Shown: piece by piece, positions 16,523 through 24,946 of the stretch
Layout: every line of letters starts with the position of its first letter
Position numbering within the stretch: position 1 is the first letter of the stretch
Assembly: GCA_035555795.1 (NCBI GenBank)
Contig: DATMGE010000005.1
Coordinates: 1 to 36,674 of the forward strand
DNA from: RCIO01 sp035555795
GTDB taxonomy: Bacteria; Pseudomonadota; Alphaproteobacteria; Rhizobiales; Rhizobiaceae
Direction of reading: 5' to 3'
DNA: 36,674 nt
Position numbers and translations under genes: made by a program
Notes under the pieces: model-generated
Seen by the model: only the letters and a program-made list of their open reading frames with translations
Told to the model about the DNA's origin: nothing
Database searches by the model: none

Positions 16523-18004
16523 ATGACCGACCTGACGAAACTCACCATTGCCGAAGCCCGCGCCAAGCTGCGCGCGAAGGAGATCACCGCCAGCGAACTG
16601 ACGGAGAGCTACCTGTCGGCGATCGATGCGGCGAATGGCACCTTCAATGCTTATGTCGCGGTCACGCACGACAAGGCGCGCGAAATGGCGAAAGCCTCGG
16701 ATGCGCGGCTGGCTGCCGGGCAGGGCGGCACGCTGGAAGGCATTCCGCTCGGCATCAAGGATCTCTTCGCCACCGAAGGCATCCACACGCAGGCGGCGAG
16801 CCATATTCTCGACGGTTTCAAGCCGCGTTACGAATCCACCGTAACGGCCAATCTGTGGGCCGATGGCGCGGTGATGCTGGGCAAGCTCAACATGGATGAG
16901 TTCGCCATGGGCTCGTCCAACGAGACGTCCTATTACGGCCCGGTGAAGAACCCGTGGCGCGCAAAGGGTTCCAACAAGGACCTCGTGCCCGGCGGCTCAT
17001 CGGGCGGCTCGGCGGCGGCGGTCGCGGCATGGCTCTGCGCCGGGGCGACGGCGACCGACACCGGCGGCTCGATCCGCCAGCCGGCCGCCTTTACCGGCAC
17101 TGTCGGCATCAAGCCGACCTATGGCCGCTGCTCGCGCTGGGGCACGGTGGCCTTCGCCTCGTCCCTCGACCAGGCCGGCCCGATCGCGCGCGATGTCCGC
17201 GACGCCGCCATCCTGCTGCGCTCGATGGCGTCGGTGGACGACAAGGACACGACCTCGGTGGACCTGCCGGTGCCGGACTATGAGGCGGCGTTAGGGGCAT
17301 CGCTGAAGGGCGTGCGGATCGGCATTCCGAAGGAATACCGCGTCGAAGGCATGCCGGACGAGATCGAAGCGCTGTGGCAGAAGGGCATCGCCTGGCTGAA
17401 GGATGCCGGCGCGGAGATCGTCGATATCTCGCTGCCGCACACGAAATACGCGCTGCCGGCCTACTACATCGTCGCGCCGGCCGAGGCGTCGTCCAACCTC
17501 GCCCGCTATGACGGCGTCCGCTACGGCCTGCGCGTGCCGGGCAAGGACATTATCGACATGTATGAGAAGACCCGTGCCGCCGGTTTCGGCCGCGAGGTCA
17601 AGCGTCGCATCATGATCGGCACCTATGTGCTGTCGGCCGGCTATTACGACGCCTATTACGTGCAGGCGCAGAAGGTCCGCACACTGATCAAGAAGGACTT
17701 CGAAGACGCCTTCCATGCCGGCGTGGACGCGATCCTGACGCCGGCTACGCCTTCAGCCGCCTTCGGCATCGCCGATCAGGAAATGGCCTCCGATCCGGTC
17801 AAGATGTATCTCAACGACATCTTCACGGTGACGGTGAACATGGCAGGCCTGCCGGGCATAGCGGTTCCTGCCGGTCTGGATTCCGCCGGCCTGCCGCTGG
17901 GCCTGCAGCTCATCGGCCGGCCCTTCGGCGAGGAGATGCTGTTCCGCACCGCGCATGCGGTCGAGCAGGCCGCAGGTCGTTTCGCCCCCGAGAAATGGTG
18001 GTAG
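16523..18004 (+). CDS. gatA: Aspartyl/glutamyl-tRNA amidotransferase subunit A
   Basis: GatA is the amidase subunit that releases ammonia from glutamine for GatB. The 493-residue protein has the amidase signature with a complete Ser-cisSer-Lys triad: K79 (PLGIKDLF), cis-Ser S159 (PGGSSGGSAAA) and nucleophile S183 (TDTGGSIRQPA). Length and C-terminus (EKWW) are normal. Its last 10 bases overlap the start of the next gene in another frame (ATG 17995 within GAGAAATGGTGGTAG), so that gene is probably translated by coupling. Confidence 0.97.
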   Translation: MTDLTKLTIAEARAKLRAKEITASELTESYLSAIDAANGTFNAYVAVTHDKAREMAKASDARLAAGQGGTLEGIPLGIKDLFATEGIHTQAASHILDGFKPRYESTVTANLWADGAVMLGKLNMDEFAMGSSNETSYYGPVKNPWRAKGSNKDLVPGGSSGGSAAAVAAWLCAGATATDTGGSIRQPAAFTGTVGIKPTYGRCSRWGTVAFASSLDQAGPIARDVRDAAILLRSMASVDDKDTTSVDLPVPDYEAALGASLKGVRIGIPKEYRVEGMPDEIEALWQKGIAWLKDAGAEIVDISLPHTKYALPAYYIVAPAEASSNLARYDGVRYGLRVPGKDIIDMYEKTRAAGFGREVKRRIMIGTYVLSAGYYDAYYVQAQKVRTLIKKDFEDAFHAGVDAILTPATPSAAFGIADQEMASDPVKMYLNDIFTVTVNMAGLPGIAVPAGLDSAGLPLGLQLIGRPFGEEMLFRTAHAVEQAAGRFAPEKWW

Positions 18005-18621
18005 AGGCACAGCCTTCCCAACCATTTACGGCCGCCCGCAGGGCGGAGATCGAGCGTCTTGTCGCCGATACGCGGCGTCTGCGCGGCGACCTTCGCATTT
18101 CGGTCGCCCAGACCGACGATGGGCTCGGCATCCACATCGCGCCGATGCGCAATTATTTCGCGGCGGGTTTCCTCGCACTCTGGCTCTGCGGCTGGGCGGC
18201 GGGCGAATATTTCGCCATCGGGCAGGTCATGCATGGCGGCATCACCGGTCTTTTTCTGCTGATCTGGCTGGTTCCCTGGACGCTCGCCGGCGCATCGGTG
18301 CTATGGCTGATCCTCTGGCAGGTTTTCGGGGTCGAGCGCCTGTTCTTCACCGCCGGCGCGCTGGTGCGCGAGTGGGGCTTGTTCGGGCTCGGCCGTCGGC
18401 GTGTCGTGCAGGGCGACGAGATCCATAGCGTCACGATCCAGGGCGGCACCGGAAACGACCTTCTCGGAATGGGTACGATCAAGGTCGCGACCGCGGGGCG
18501 GACGCTGCGCATCGGCAACGGCCTTGCCTCCTATGAGGCGGAGCTTGTCGCGGAACTGATCCGGCAGGCCGCGAGCGGGCAGGGTGTCGCCATGCCCGCG
18601 GAGGGTGCGGAAGCGGGCTGA
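17995..18621 (+). CDS. Membrane protein with bacterial PH-like domain, function unknown
   Basis: The 208-residue protein has a soluble, charged N-terminus (about 1-50), two close membrane helices (about 53-75 and 81-110) and a cytoplasmic C-terminal region. The pattern FFTAGALVREWGLFGLGRRR, then EIHSVTIQGG, then GTIKVATAGRTLRIG resembles bacterial PH-like (YdbS-type) domains, which follow paired helices in many membrane proteins. I cannot name a function. The start ATG 17995 overlaps gatA by 10 bases; GTG 17998 is an alternative. Its coupling to gatA is likely only a matter of gene packing. It is followed after 41 bases by the YdcF-like gene. Confidence 0.75.
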   Translation: MVVEAQPSQPFTAARRAEIERLVADTRRLRGDLRISVAQTDDGLGIHIAPMRNYFAAGFLALWLCGWAAGEYFAIGQVMHGGITGLFLLIWLVPWTLAGASVLWLILWQVFGVERLFFTAGALVREWGLFGLGRRRVVQGDEIHSVTIQGGTGNDLLGMGTIKVATAGRTLRIGNGLASYEAELVAELIRQAASGQGVAMPAEGAEAG

Positions 18622-18662
18622 CGATTCGTGCCTCCCCGCAGGCGCAGCATAGGACGGAGCGC

Positions 18663-19460
18663 ATGTTCTACATCCTTTCAAAGGTGTTCTGGACCTTCGC
18701 CCAGCCGCTCAATGCGGCGATCCTGCTCGTCCTGCTGTCGCTGATAGCGGCCATCATGCGCTGGCGCAGGTTGGGCGTGGCGCTGGGTCTGGGCGCCTTC
18801 CTCATTCTTTTCCTGTCGGCATGGACCACGCTTGGCGCGCTGATGCTCCATCCGCTGGAGGACCGCTTCAGCCGGCCCGGTCCCACGCCGGCTGCGGTCG
18901 CCGGCATCATCGTGCTCGGCGGCGGCTTCGAGGGCGGGGTCAACCGCGTGCGCGGCGGCTATGAGCTCAATGCCAGCGGCGACCGGTTCGTCGAGACGGC
19001 GATCCTCGCGCGGCGCTATCCGTCGGCACGCGTCGTGGTGACGGGCGGCAGCGGGTCGCTGATGCTGGAGGGCGAGGCGGATGCCGATACGGCGCCGCGC
19101 CTGCTGGAAGCGCTGGGCGTGGCGCGTGAGCGCATGGTACTGGAGGACAGGTCGCGCAATACGGCGGAAAATGCCAGTTTCACCCGCGCGCTCGTCGAGC
19201 CCGTGCAAGGCGAGACATGGCTGCTCGTGACATCGGCCTTCCATATGCCGCGCGCCGTCGCGCTGTTCCGCAAGGCCGGCTTCGCCGTCACCGCATGGCC
19301 GGCGGATTACCGCACATCCGGCGCCGAGCGGCTGGGACTGGCGGAGGACAACATCCACGATTCCCTTCAGAACACCACGCTCGCCATCCGCGAATGGATC
19401 GGCCTCGCCGCCTACCGGCTGACGGGCCGCATCGACGAGATACTCCCGTCGCCCCGATGA
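18663..19460 (+). CDS. YdcF/ElyC/SanA-like (DUF218) envelope protein
   Basis: The 265-residue protein has two N-terminal membrane helices (about 10-31 and 37-57) and then a DUF218 domain (about 78-240) with its landmarks: GIIVLGGG, VVVTGGSG, the acidic DRSRNTAENA and LLVTSAFHMPRAVALFRKAGF. In the ElyC branch the same layout is linked to peptidoglycan and undecaprenyl-phosphate metabolism in E. coli; SanA affects vancomycin resistance. The domain acts on the periplasmic side by topology. The exact reaction is unknown, so no gene symbol is given. It stands 41 bases after the PH-like gene and may be co-transcribed with it. Confidence 0.85.
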   Translation: MFYILSKVFWTFAQPLNAAILLVLLSLIAAIMRWRRLGVALGLGAFLILFLSAWTTLGALMLHPLEDRFSRPGPTPAAVAGIIVLGGGFEGGVNRVRGGYELNASGDRFVETAILARRYPSARVVVTGGSGSLMLEGEADADTAPRLLEALGVARERMVLEDRSRNTAENASFTRALVEPVQGETWLLVTSAFHMPRAVALFRKAGFAVTAWPADYRTSGAERLGLAEDNIHDSLQNTTLAIREWIGLAAYRLTGRIDEILPSPR

Positions 19461-19687
19461 AACGGCACGAAGCGCCGCTATTTAGACATGGGTGTTGACG
19501 GAAGGTTAATGGATATTGCCGAACAAGATATTGATTTTATTAAAGCTCTCATCACGCGAGCCTTGCGTTTGACGCATACGTGCCTTGAATCCGCCCTTTT
19601 CCCATTGCGGCGCCGTGGCGATTTCGCTACATGCCGCGCCCATTGATGGCCGCCCCTCCGGGCGGCTTGATACTATGATGGGAAATC
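19461..19687 (+). other. Intergenic region with an A/T-rich patch and a hairpin
   Basis: Bases 19500-19570 are unusually A/T-rich. A 45-codon frame (ATG 19509, TGA 19646; upstream in-frame ATG 19488) has GGAAGG only 3 bases before its ATG, and I do not accept it as a gene. A 7-bp GC hairpin (19649-19655 with 19660-19666, loop CTCC) ends 21 bases before the small membrane protein gene and could be a weak terminator of the YdcF-like transcript or part of the next leader. Confidence 0.4.
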
Positions 19688-19822
19688 ATGGACGAAACCG
19701 TTCAGAAATCCTGCTGGGGCGTTACCGCCAAGGCAGTAATCGGAATTGCCGGCCTCATGCTGTTGGCATGGCTCGCAACCGGGGCCGAGACGACTGCCGT
19801 CGTCACGGCGGCGGCAGGCTGA
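19688..19822 (+). CDS. Very small single-pass membrane protein (44 residues), unknown
   Basis: The frame reads MDETVQKSCWGVTAKAVIGI and continues GLMLLAWLATG before a short alanine/threonine tail ending TAAAG. It is a short hydrophilic start followed by one membrane helix (about residues 14-34), the shape of a bacterial small membrane protein. A GGGA purine stretch lies a few bases upstream of the ATG, and a clear rho-independent terminator follows 30 bases after the stop, which argues for a real short transcription unit. No family is recognised. The single cysteine (C9) lies just before the helix. The alternative is that the transcript is a small RNA and the frame is chance. Confidence 0.5.
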   Translation: MDETVQKSCWGVTAKAVIGIAGLMLLAWLATGAETTAVVTAAAG

Positions 19823-19852
19823 AGCCTTCAAGCCAGTATGATCAGGATCAAG

Positions 19853-19879
19853 GGCGCGGCCGCAAGCTGCGCCTTTTTT
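19853..19879 (+). terminator. Rho-independent terminator after the small membrane protein gene
   Basis: GGCGCGGC (19853-19860) pairs with GCTGCGCC (19866-19873), with one G-U pair, around a CGCAA loop, and is followed directly by six T (19874-19879). Confidence 0.8.
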
Positions 19880-19956
19880 CATGCGGCAAGGAACCTATTT
19901 GCACTTGGTAGCGATCAGGGGTCTAAGATCGCCTCGTGACGCCGCAGGACCAGAGC

Positions 19957-21363
19957 ATGTTTCTTTCCGTATTCGACCTCTTCAAGATCGGTATCGGCCC
20001 GTCGAGCTCCCACACGATGGGACCGATGAACGCCGCGGCGCTGTTCCTCGACGAAATCCTCAGTGGTGAGTGGCCGCGCCCGTCCGGCGCGCAGGTGAAG
20101 CGGCTTGCAGCCAGCCTGCACGGCTCGCTCGCCTTCACCGGCATCGGCCATGGAACGGACCGCGCCGTCATCCTCGGCCTCGATGGCGCCAATCCGACGA
20201 CGATCGACCCGGACGAGGTGGATGGGAGGCTGGCGCGCATCCGCGCTGCCCGCAAGGTGACGCCCGAGGGCCACCCCGCCTATGATTTCGACCCAGAGAC
20301 CGATCTGGTGATGGACCGCAAGCAGCCGCTGCCTGGCCACGCCAACGGCATGATCTTTTCGGCGCTCGATGCCGATGGCCGGGTGCTGCTGCGCCGAATC
20401 TATTATTCGATCGGCGGCGGCTTCGTTGTCGGCGAGGAGGAGCTTCAGCGCATCAAGGCCGAAGGACCGCTGCGCGGCAGCCATGCCGACAAGGTTCCCT
20501 ATCCCTTCGCAAATGCGCGCGAGATGCTGGCCATGGCCGCGCGCAGCGGGCTTTCCGTCGCCGGAATGAAGCGCGCCAACGAGGAGCGGGTCATGAGCCG
20601 CGCCGAGCTGGATGCGCGGCTCGATGCGGTCTGGGCAGCCATGAGCGACTGCATCGCGCGCGGGCTCAGCCAGGAGGGCATCATGCCCGGCGGGCTGAAG
20701 GTAAAGCGCCGCGCGCGCCAGCTTCACGACAAGCTCAATGACGCGTGGAGCCGCAACCTCCCCAATCCGCTGCTCGCCAATGACTGGCTCTCCATCTATG
20801 CGATGGCGGTCAATGAGGAGAATGCCGCTGGCGGGCGCGTGGTGACCGCGCCGACGAACGGTGCCGCAGGCGTCATTCCCGCCGTGCTGCGCTACTGGCT
20901 GCATTTCCACGTCGAGGCGAGCCCGGAAAGCATTCGCGACTTCCTGCTGACGGCTGCGGCGATCGGCGGCATCATCAAGCACAATGCCTCGATCTCCGGC
21001 GCCGAGGTGGGCTGCCAGGGCGAGGTGGGTTCCGCCTCCGCCATGGCGGCCGCCGGGCTCTGCGCCGTGATGGGCGGCACGCCGGCGCAGGTGGAGAATG
21101 CGGCGGAAATCGCGCTGGAGCATCATCTCGGCATGACCTGCGATCCGGTCGGCGGGCTCGTGCAGGTGCCCTGCATCGAGCGCAATGCGCTGGGCGCGGT
21201 GAAGGCGGTGACGGCCGCCTCGCTGGCGATCAAGGGCGACGGCACGCATTTCGTACCGCTCGACGCGGCTATCGAGACCATGCGCCAGACCGGCCTCGAC
21301 ATGAACGAACGCTACAAGGAGACCAGCCAGGGCGGGCTGGCTGTGAATGTCGTGGAATGCTGA
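19957..21363 (+). CDS. sdaA: L-serine ammonia-lyase (iron-sulfur type)
   Basis: SdaA deaminates L-serine to pyruvate and ammonia using a [4Fe-4S] cluster. The 468-residue single-chain form has the N-terminal beta domain (SVFDLFKIGIGPSSSHTMGPM) and the C-terminal alpha domain with TAPTNGAAGVIPAV, KHNASISGAEVGCQGEVGSAS and HHLGMTCDPVGGLVQVPCIERNA, which provide the cluster cysteines. All look intact. I chose ATG 19957 because it gives the classical MFLSVFDLFK start and has AGGA 7 bases upstream; GTG 19936 would add seven residues. It follows the terminator at 19879, so it has its own promoter, though no clear boxes are seen. Confidence 0.95.
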   Translation: MFLSVFDLFKIGIGPSSSHTMGPMNAAALFLDEILSGEWPRPSGAQVKRLAASLHGSLAFTGIGHGTDRAVILGLDGANPTTIDPDEVDGRLARIRAARKVTPEGHPAYDFDPETDLVMDRKQPLPGHANGMIFSALDADGRVLLRRIYYSIGGGFVVGEEELQRIKAEGPLRGSHADKVPYPFANAREMLAMAARSGLSVAGMKRANEERVMSRAELDARLDAVWAAMSDCIARGLSQEGIMPGGLKVKRRARQLHDKLNDAWSRNLPNPLLANDWLSIYAMAVNEENAAGGRVVTAPTNGAAGVIPAVLRYWLHFHVEASPESIRDFLLTAAAIGGIIKHNASISGAEVGCQGEVGSASAMAAAGLCAVMGGTPAQVENAAEIALEHHLGMTCDPVGGLVQVPCIERNALGAVKAVTAASLAIKGDGTHFVPLDAAIETMRQTGLDMNERYKETSQGGLAVNVVEC

Positions 21364-21432
21364 CGGCTTCCCGCCTGTGGACAGGCCGCATCGCGGTTGA
21401 CCGGAGGCGCTGGCGGGCCTAGCTCATTTCCA

Positions 21433-21867
21433 ATGTCGCTCAATCTCATCAAGCTTTGTGTCGGCGCGGACAGTGTCGAGGACCTCGAAGAGTGGATCGC
21501 CTTCCGCCTCGATGAGAAGCGCCAGGCCGGCGAGCCGGTGGAACAGTTCCACACCACCCGCATGGTGCCCAAGCGCGCCGAGGAGCTTCTGGCCGGCGGT
21601 TCGCTCTACTGGGTTATCAAGGGCTCGGTGCAATGCCGGCAGCGCCTGCTCGACATCCGCCCCTTCACCGATGCCGAGGGCATCCATCGCTGTCATCTGG
21701 TGCTGGAGCCGACAGTGATCCGCACGGGCTGGCAGCCGCGCCGCGCCTTCCAGGGCTGGCGCTATCTCGAACCGAAGGATTCGCCCGCCGACATGCGCGA
21801 CGGCGAGGATATCGCGACGCTGCCGCCCAAGCTGCGCGGGGAACTGGCCGAACTCGGCCTTCTGTGA
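21433..21867 (+). CDS. DUF1489 family protein
   Basis: The 144-residue soluble protein opens MSLNLIKLCVGADSVEDLEE and contains RMVPKRAEELLAGGSLYWVI, SVQCRQRLLDIRPF, LVLEPTVIRTGWQPRRAFQGW and LPPKLRGELAELGLL, which together match the alphaproteobacterial DUF1489 family over its whole length. No function is established to my knowledge. The RxP...SLYWVIKG stretch resembles an RNA- or nucleotide-binding surface, but that is a guess. The ATG 21433 has no strong Shine-Dalgarno sequence. It lies 69 bases after sdaA and 55 before the VWA gene on the same strand. Confidence 0.85.
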   Translation: MSLNLIKLCVGADSVEDLEEWIAFRLDEKRQAGEPVEQFHTTRMVPKRAEELLAGGSLYWVIKGSVQCRQRLLDIRPFTDAEGIHRCHLVLEPTVIRTGWQPRRAFQGWRYLEPKDSPADMRDGEDIATLPPKLRGELAELGLL

Positions 21868-21922
21868 CCGCTCCCGGCCTTGTGCACTTGCATGTGATCT
21901 GCCTGCGCCACATGTTTGATTC

Positions 21923-22651
21923 ATGACGGATTCCAAGCCTCCCGCAAAGCGCGGTACCACGCCCGTTGAAACGCGTTCGGACAGCGGCGAGATCGCCGCC
22001 TTCCTGCGGCAGGCGCGCGCCGTGATGGCGACGCCCGGCAATGCGTCAGGCCGGCTCGTGCTTGCGCTCGACGCCACGATGAGCCGCCAGCCCACCTGGG
22101 ATCTTGCCTGCGAACTTCAGGGCCAGATGTTCGATGCGGTGGGCAATGCCGAGAGCCTTTCGGTTCAGCTCGTTTATTTCCGCGGGCATGGCGAATGTCG
22201 CGCCTCGCGCTTCGTGCGCGACACGCGCGCACTGAAAAGCCTGATGACGCAGATCGACTGCCGCGGCGGCCATACGCAGATCGGCAAGGTTCTGTCGCAT
22301 GCGCTGCGCGAGACGGCCCGCCAGAAGGTAGCCGCGCTCGTCTATATCGGCGACGCGATGGAAGAGAAGGTGGACGATCTCGCCGCCAAGGCCGGCGAGC
22401 TCGGGCTGCGTGGCGTTCCCGTCTTCATGTTTCAGGAAGGCACGGAGCCGGGCGCGGAGACCGCCTTCCGCGAGATTGCGCGCCTGTCGCGCGGCGCATG
22501 GTTCCGCTTCGACCGCAATGCGGCGGCGAACCTCGCAAAGCTGCTGTCGTCCATCGCCATCTTCGCCACCGGCGGCCTGAAGGCGCTGGAGGCGCGGGGC
22601 AGGGCGGAGGACAGGCTGATGCTCGAACATCTGTCGGGCAAGAAGCGATGA
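21923..22651 (+). CDS. VWA-domain-like protein with intact MIDAS residues
   Basis: The 242-residue cytoplasmic protein has no signal or membrane helix. The central region has a von Willebrand A fold pattern: strand LVLALDATMS giving the MIDAS triad D50-x-T52-x-S54, the second ligand T118 in GGHTQIG and the third D143 in VYIGDAME. Such sites bind a metal ion that contacts protein partners. Known VWA proteins in bacteria often work with AAA+ ATPases or chaperones; none is adjacent here. The stop overlaps the next gene by 4 bases (ATGA), so it is coupled to a membrane J-domain protein. Together these look like a partner pair of unknown role. The C-terminus is basic (LEHLSGKKR). Confidence 0.75.
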   Translation: MTDSKPPAKRGTTPVETRSDSGEIAAFLRQARAVMATPGNASGRLVLALDATMSRQPTWDLACELQGQMFDAVGNAESLSVQLVYFRGHGECRASRFVRDTRALKSLMTQIDCRGGHTQIGKVLSHALRETARQKVAALVYIGDAMEEKVDDLAAKAGELGLRGVPVFMFQEGTEPGAETAFREIARLSRGAWFRFDRNAAANLAKLLSSIAIFATGGLKALEARGRAEDRLMLEHLSGKKR

Positions 22652-23343
22652 CGTTTCTTTTCTATGCGGCCGCGGTGGTCCTGACGGTTGCGCTTCTGTC
22701 CATGGTCTTCATGCGGGCAAGCCCGACCCGACTTGCCGATAGCGTGCGGCTGGTGGGACCGGCCGTGCTGGGGCTCGGCGGCGTCGTGCTGCTGCTTATT
22801 GGCCGTGCGGGCATGGGCGGAATGCTGCTTTCGGGCGCGCTTGCCTGGTACATGTCCGCTCGCGCGCGGCGCAATGCCCGTCCGCAGCCCGGCCAGCGCT
22901 CGCATGTGCGGACGGCGGCGCTGGAAATGGAACTCGACCACGACAGCGGCGGGTTGCAGGGGCTGGTGCTGGCGGGGCGCTTCGAGGGCAGGGAGCTTGC
23001 CGAGCTCGACCTGCCGCAGCTTCTTGCATTGCGGCAGGAACTGGCGGGCGACGGCGAAAGCCTACAGCTTCTTGAAACTTATCTTGACGGGCGATTTGCC
23101 GCCTGGCGCGACGACACGCATCCGGATGACGGCGACCGGCTGCGTGCAGCGCCAGCTTCTGGCGCCATGACTGAGGAGGAGGCCTACAAGATCCTTGGTC
23201 TTGAGGCGGGTGCCTCCACGGCGGAAATTCGCAAGGCCCACCGCCGCCTTATGCAGCGCCTGCACCCCGATCTCGGCGGTTCGTCCTTTCTGGCTGCCCG
23301 CATCAACGAAGCCAAGGACATTCTGCTGGGTGGTCAACGCTAG
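22648..23343 (+). CDS. Membrane-anchored J-domain (DnaJ-like) protein
   Basis: The 231-residue protein has two N-terminal membrane helices (about 3-22 and 36-69), a middle region (about 88-155, ELDLPQLLALRQEL) and a C-terminal J-domain (about 174-231) with the HPD motif H206-P-D208 in RLMQRLHPDLGG, followed by INEAKDIL. The HPD triad activates the ATPase of DnaK-type Hsp70 chaperones, so this protein should recruit DnaK to the membrane. The order of helices then C-terminal J-domain is like mitochondrial Tim14/Pam18, which is thought to derive from alphaproteobacterial relatives. ATG 22648 overlaps the VWA gene stop by 4 bases. Confidence 0.85.
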   Translation: MTFLFYAAAVVLTVALLSMVFMRASPTRLADSVRLVGPAVLGLGGVVLLLIGRAGMGGMLLSGALAWYMSARARRNARPQPGQRSHVRTAALEMELDHDSGGLQGLVLAGRFEGRELAELDLPQLLALRQELAGDGESLQLLETYLDGRFAAWRDDTHPDDGDRLRAAPASGAMTEEEAYKILGLEAGASTAEIRKAHRRLMQRLHPDLGGSSFLAARINEAKDILLGGQR

Positions 23344-23388
23344 CTCTCCTTCGACGCGAGACGGACCGGAAGACCGGGCAAACGGAAA

Positions 23389-24762
23389 CTACTGCTGCAA
23401 CACGGCATAGCAGGCGACACGCTGCTTCTTGAGCGCGCCGCAGGCATCCCACGCCGCATTCTTCGAATTGAAGCCGGCATAGCGGGCGCGATGATAGCGA
23501 ACGCCGTCCTTCACGAAGGGCTCGGTGAAGGGCGTGCGACCGGCGAGGATGCGGGCATGTTCGGCCGCCGTGCGCGACAGGAGGTCGAGCGCATCCGATT
23601 CACTTCCGGCGGATGCGATCTGGATCACCCAGCCATGGATGGGCGCGGTGGTCGAGCTCGTTTCGACGGTATCGATATCGCCTTCGCCGATTTCTTCCTG
23701 CATGGGCATGGACGGCCGCGCCGCCGGGACGATCGCGGCGGTGGTCATCCGTTCCGGCGCCGCGAAGGCGCTGGCGACGGTTTCGGTCGGACGGGAGTCC
23801 GGCGTCGGTGCATTGCGCCTCGGCAGGGCGAGCGCGGATGCGATTGCCGCAGGGGCGGTCGGCGCGATCTCGTTGCGGTCGATCGGCGCGTGCGCCACCA
23901 GGGCGCCGCCGCCGCGCGTCGATGCCTTGGGCAGGTATTCGCGCAGGAGCGCGGCCATCTGGTCGTCGCGGCTGCGGCCGGACTTTCCACCCATCACGAC
24001 AGCCACCACATTGCGTCCGCCGGCCTGCACGGAGGTTGCGAGGTTGAAGCCCGAGGCGCGCGTATAGCCGGTCTTGATGCCATCCACGCCTTCGATGCGG
24101 CCGAACATGCGGTTGTGCGTGTTGATGCGCTGCTTGCCGTAGTTGAAGCCGCGCGTCGAGAAATAGGAATAATATTGCGGGAAGTGCTCGCGCAGCGCGA
24201 TAGACAGCACCGCGAGGTCGCGCGCGGTGGTCTTCTGCGCCGTGTTGGGCAGGCCGTGGGCGTTGCGGAAGGTAGTACTGCCCATGCCGAGGCTACGCGC
24301 CCGCGCGGTCATGCGCTGGGCGAAAGCCTGTTCCGAACCGGCCAGCATCTCGCCGACGGCGGTGGCGACGTCATTGGCCGAACGGGTGATCAGCGCATAG
24401 ATGGCGGTCTCGACGGGAATGGCGCCGCCAGCCTTCACGCCAAGCTTTGTCGGCGGTTCAGCGGCTGCGTTCTTGGAAAAGGGAACGGGCGTGCTCTTGT
24501 TCACGCGCCCGGCGGCCATCGCCTCGAACAGCATGTAGAGCGTCATCATCTTGGTCAGCGAGGCGGGATAGCGCGCGGCATCGGCATTGCGCGCATAGAG
24601 CGTCTTGCCCGTGCGTGCGTCGATCACGATCGCGGCATATTTGGAATTCGCTTCGGCGGCCGGTGCGGCGCCTGCCAGAATACCCATGGCCAGAACGGTC
24701 GCTACGGCCGCTTTCGTGATGGAGGCCGTCCGCTTGACGGCGAATGCAAACGCCTGACGCAC
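23389..24762 (-). CDS. D-alanyl-D-alanine carboxypeptidase with C-terminal SPOR domain
   Basis: This is a periplasmic penicillin-binding protein of the DacA/DacC class (S11 peptidase) that trims D-Ala from peptidoglycan. The 457-residue protein has a signal peptide (about 1-38, AAPAAEA), the serine triad S68-L-T-K71, S128-A-N130 and the K230-T-G232 box, all intact, then a low-complexity proline/alanine linker and a C-terminal SPOR domain (about 375-457, HGWVIQIASAG). SPOR binds denuded septal glycan, which points to a role at the division site. I chose GTG 24762: AAGGG lies 7 bases upstream, whereas for GTG 24768 it is only 1 base away. The family is sure, the symbol is not. Confidence 0.93.
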   Translation of the reverse strand: MRQAFAFAVKRTASITKAAVATVLAMGILAGAAPAAEANSKYAAIVIDARTGKTLYARNADAARYPASLTKMMTLYMLFEAMAAGRVNKSTPVPFSKNAAAEPPTKLGVKAGGAIPVETAIYALITRSANDVATAVGEMLAGSEQAFAQRMTARARSLGMGSTTFRNAHGLPNTAQKTTARDLAVLSIALREHFPQYYSYFSTRGFNYGKQRINTHNRMFGRIEGVDGIKTGYTRASGFNLATSVQAGGRNVVAVVMGGKSGRSRDDQMAALLREYLPKASTRGGGALVAHAPIDRNEIAPTAPAAIASALALPRRNAPTPDSRPTETVASAFAAPERMTTAAIVPAARPSMPMQEEIGEGDIDTVETSSTTAPIHGWVIQIASAGSESDALDLLSRTAAEHARILAGRTPFTEPFVKDGVRYHRARYAGFNSKNAAWDACGALKKQRVACYAVLQQ

Positions 24763-24837
24763 TGTCACACCCTTGTCTTTTCTATGCTTCTTGCACGCGG
24801 GCGTGTTTCCGCCCTGATGGACAGAGGCTAGGGAAAT

Positions 24838-24867
24838 GCCGTTACCAATCCGTTTATGGTAAGCGGC
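24838..24867. repeat. Interrupted dyad upstream of the D,D-carboxypeptidase gene
   Basis: GCCG-TTACCA and TGGTAA-G-CGGC form a 10-bp dyad with one bulged base around a 9-base spacer. It lies 75 bases upstream of the carboxypeptidase start, on the side facing the phasin gene, and could be an operator or an mRNA hairpin. Confidence 0.4.
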
Positions 24868-24946
24868 CCGTTCACTATTTCCGGGTGAATTCGTTCAAAT
24901 TTGCCGGAGTTTTCGCATTGCGGGCGCTCACCCAGCGGAAGCGTGC

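Noticed and set aside
19488..19646. 45 to 52-codon frame in the A/T-rich patch before the small membrane protein
   Set aside because: Start sites have poor spacing to GGAAGG (3 bases) or no site at all; the end is arginine-rich and non-specific. Left as part of the intergenic entry.
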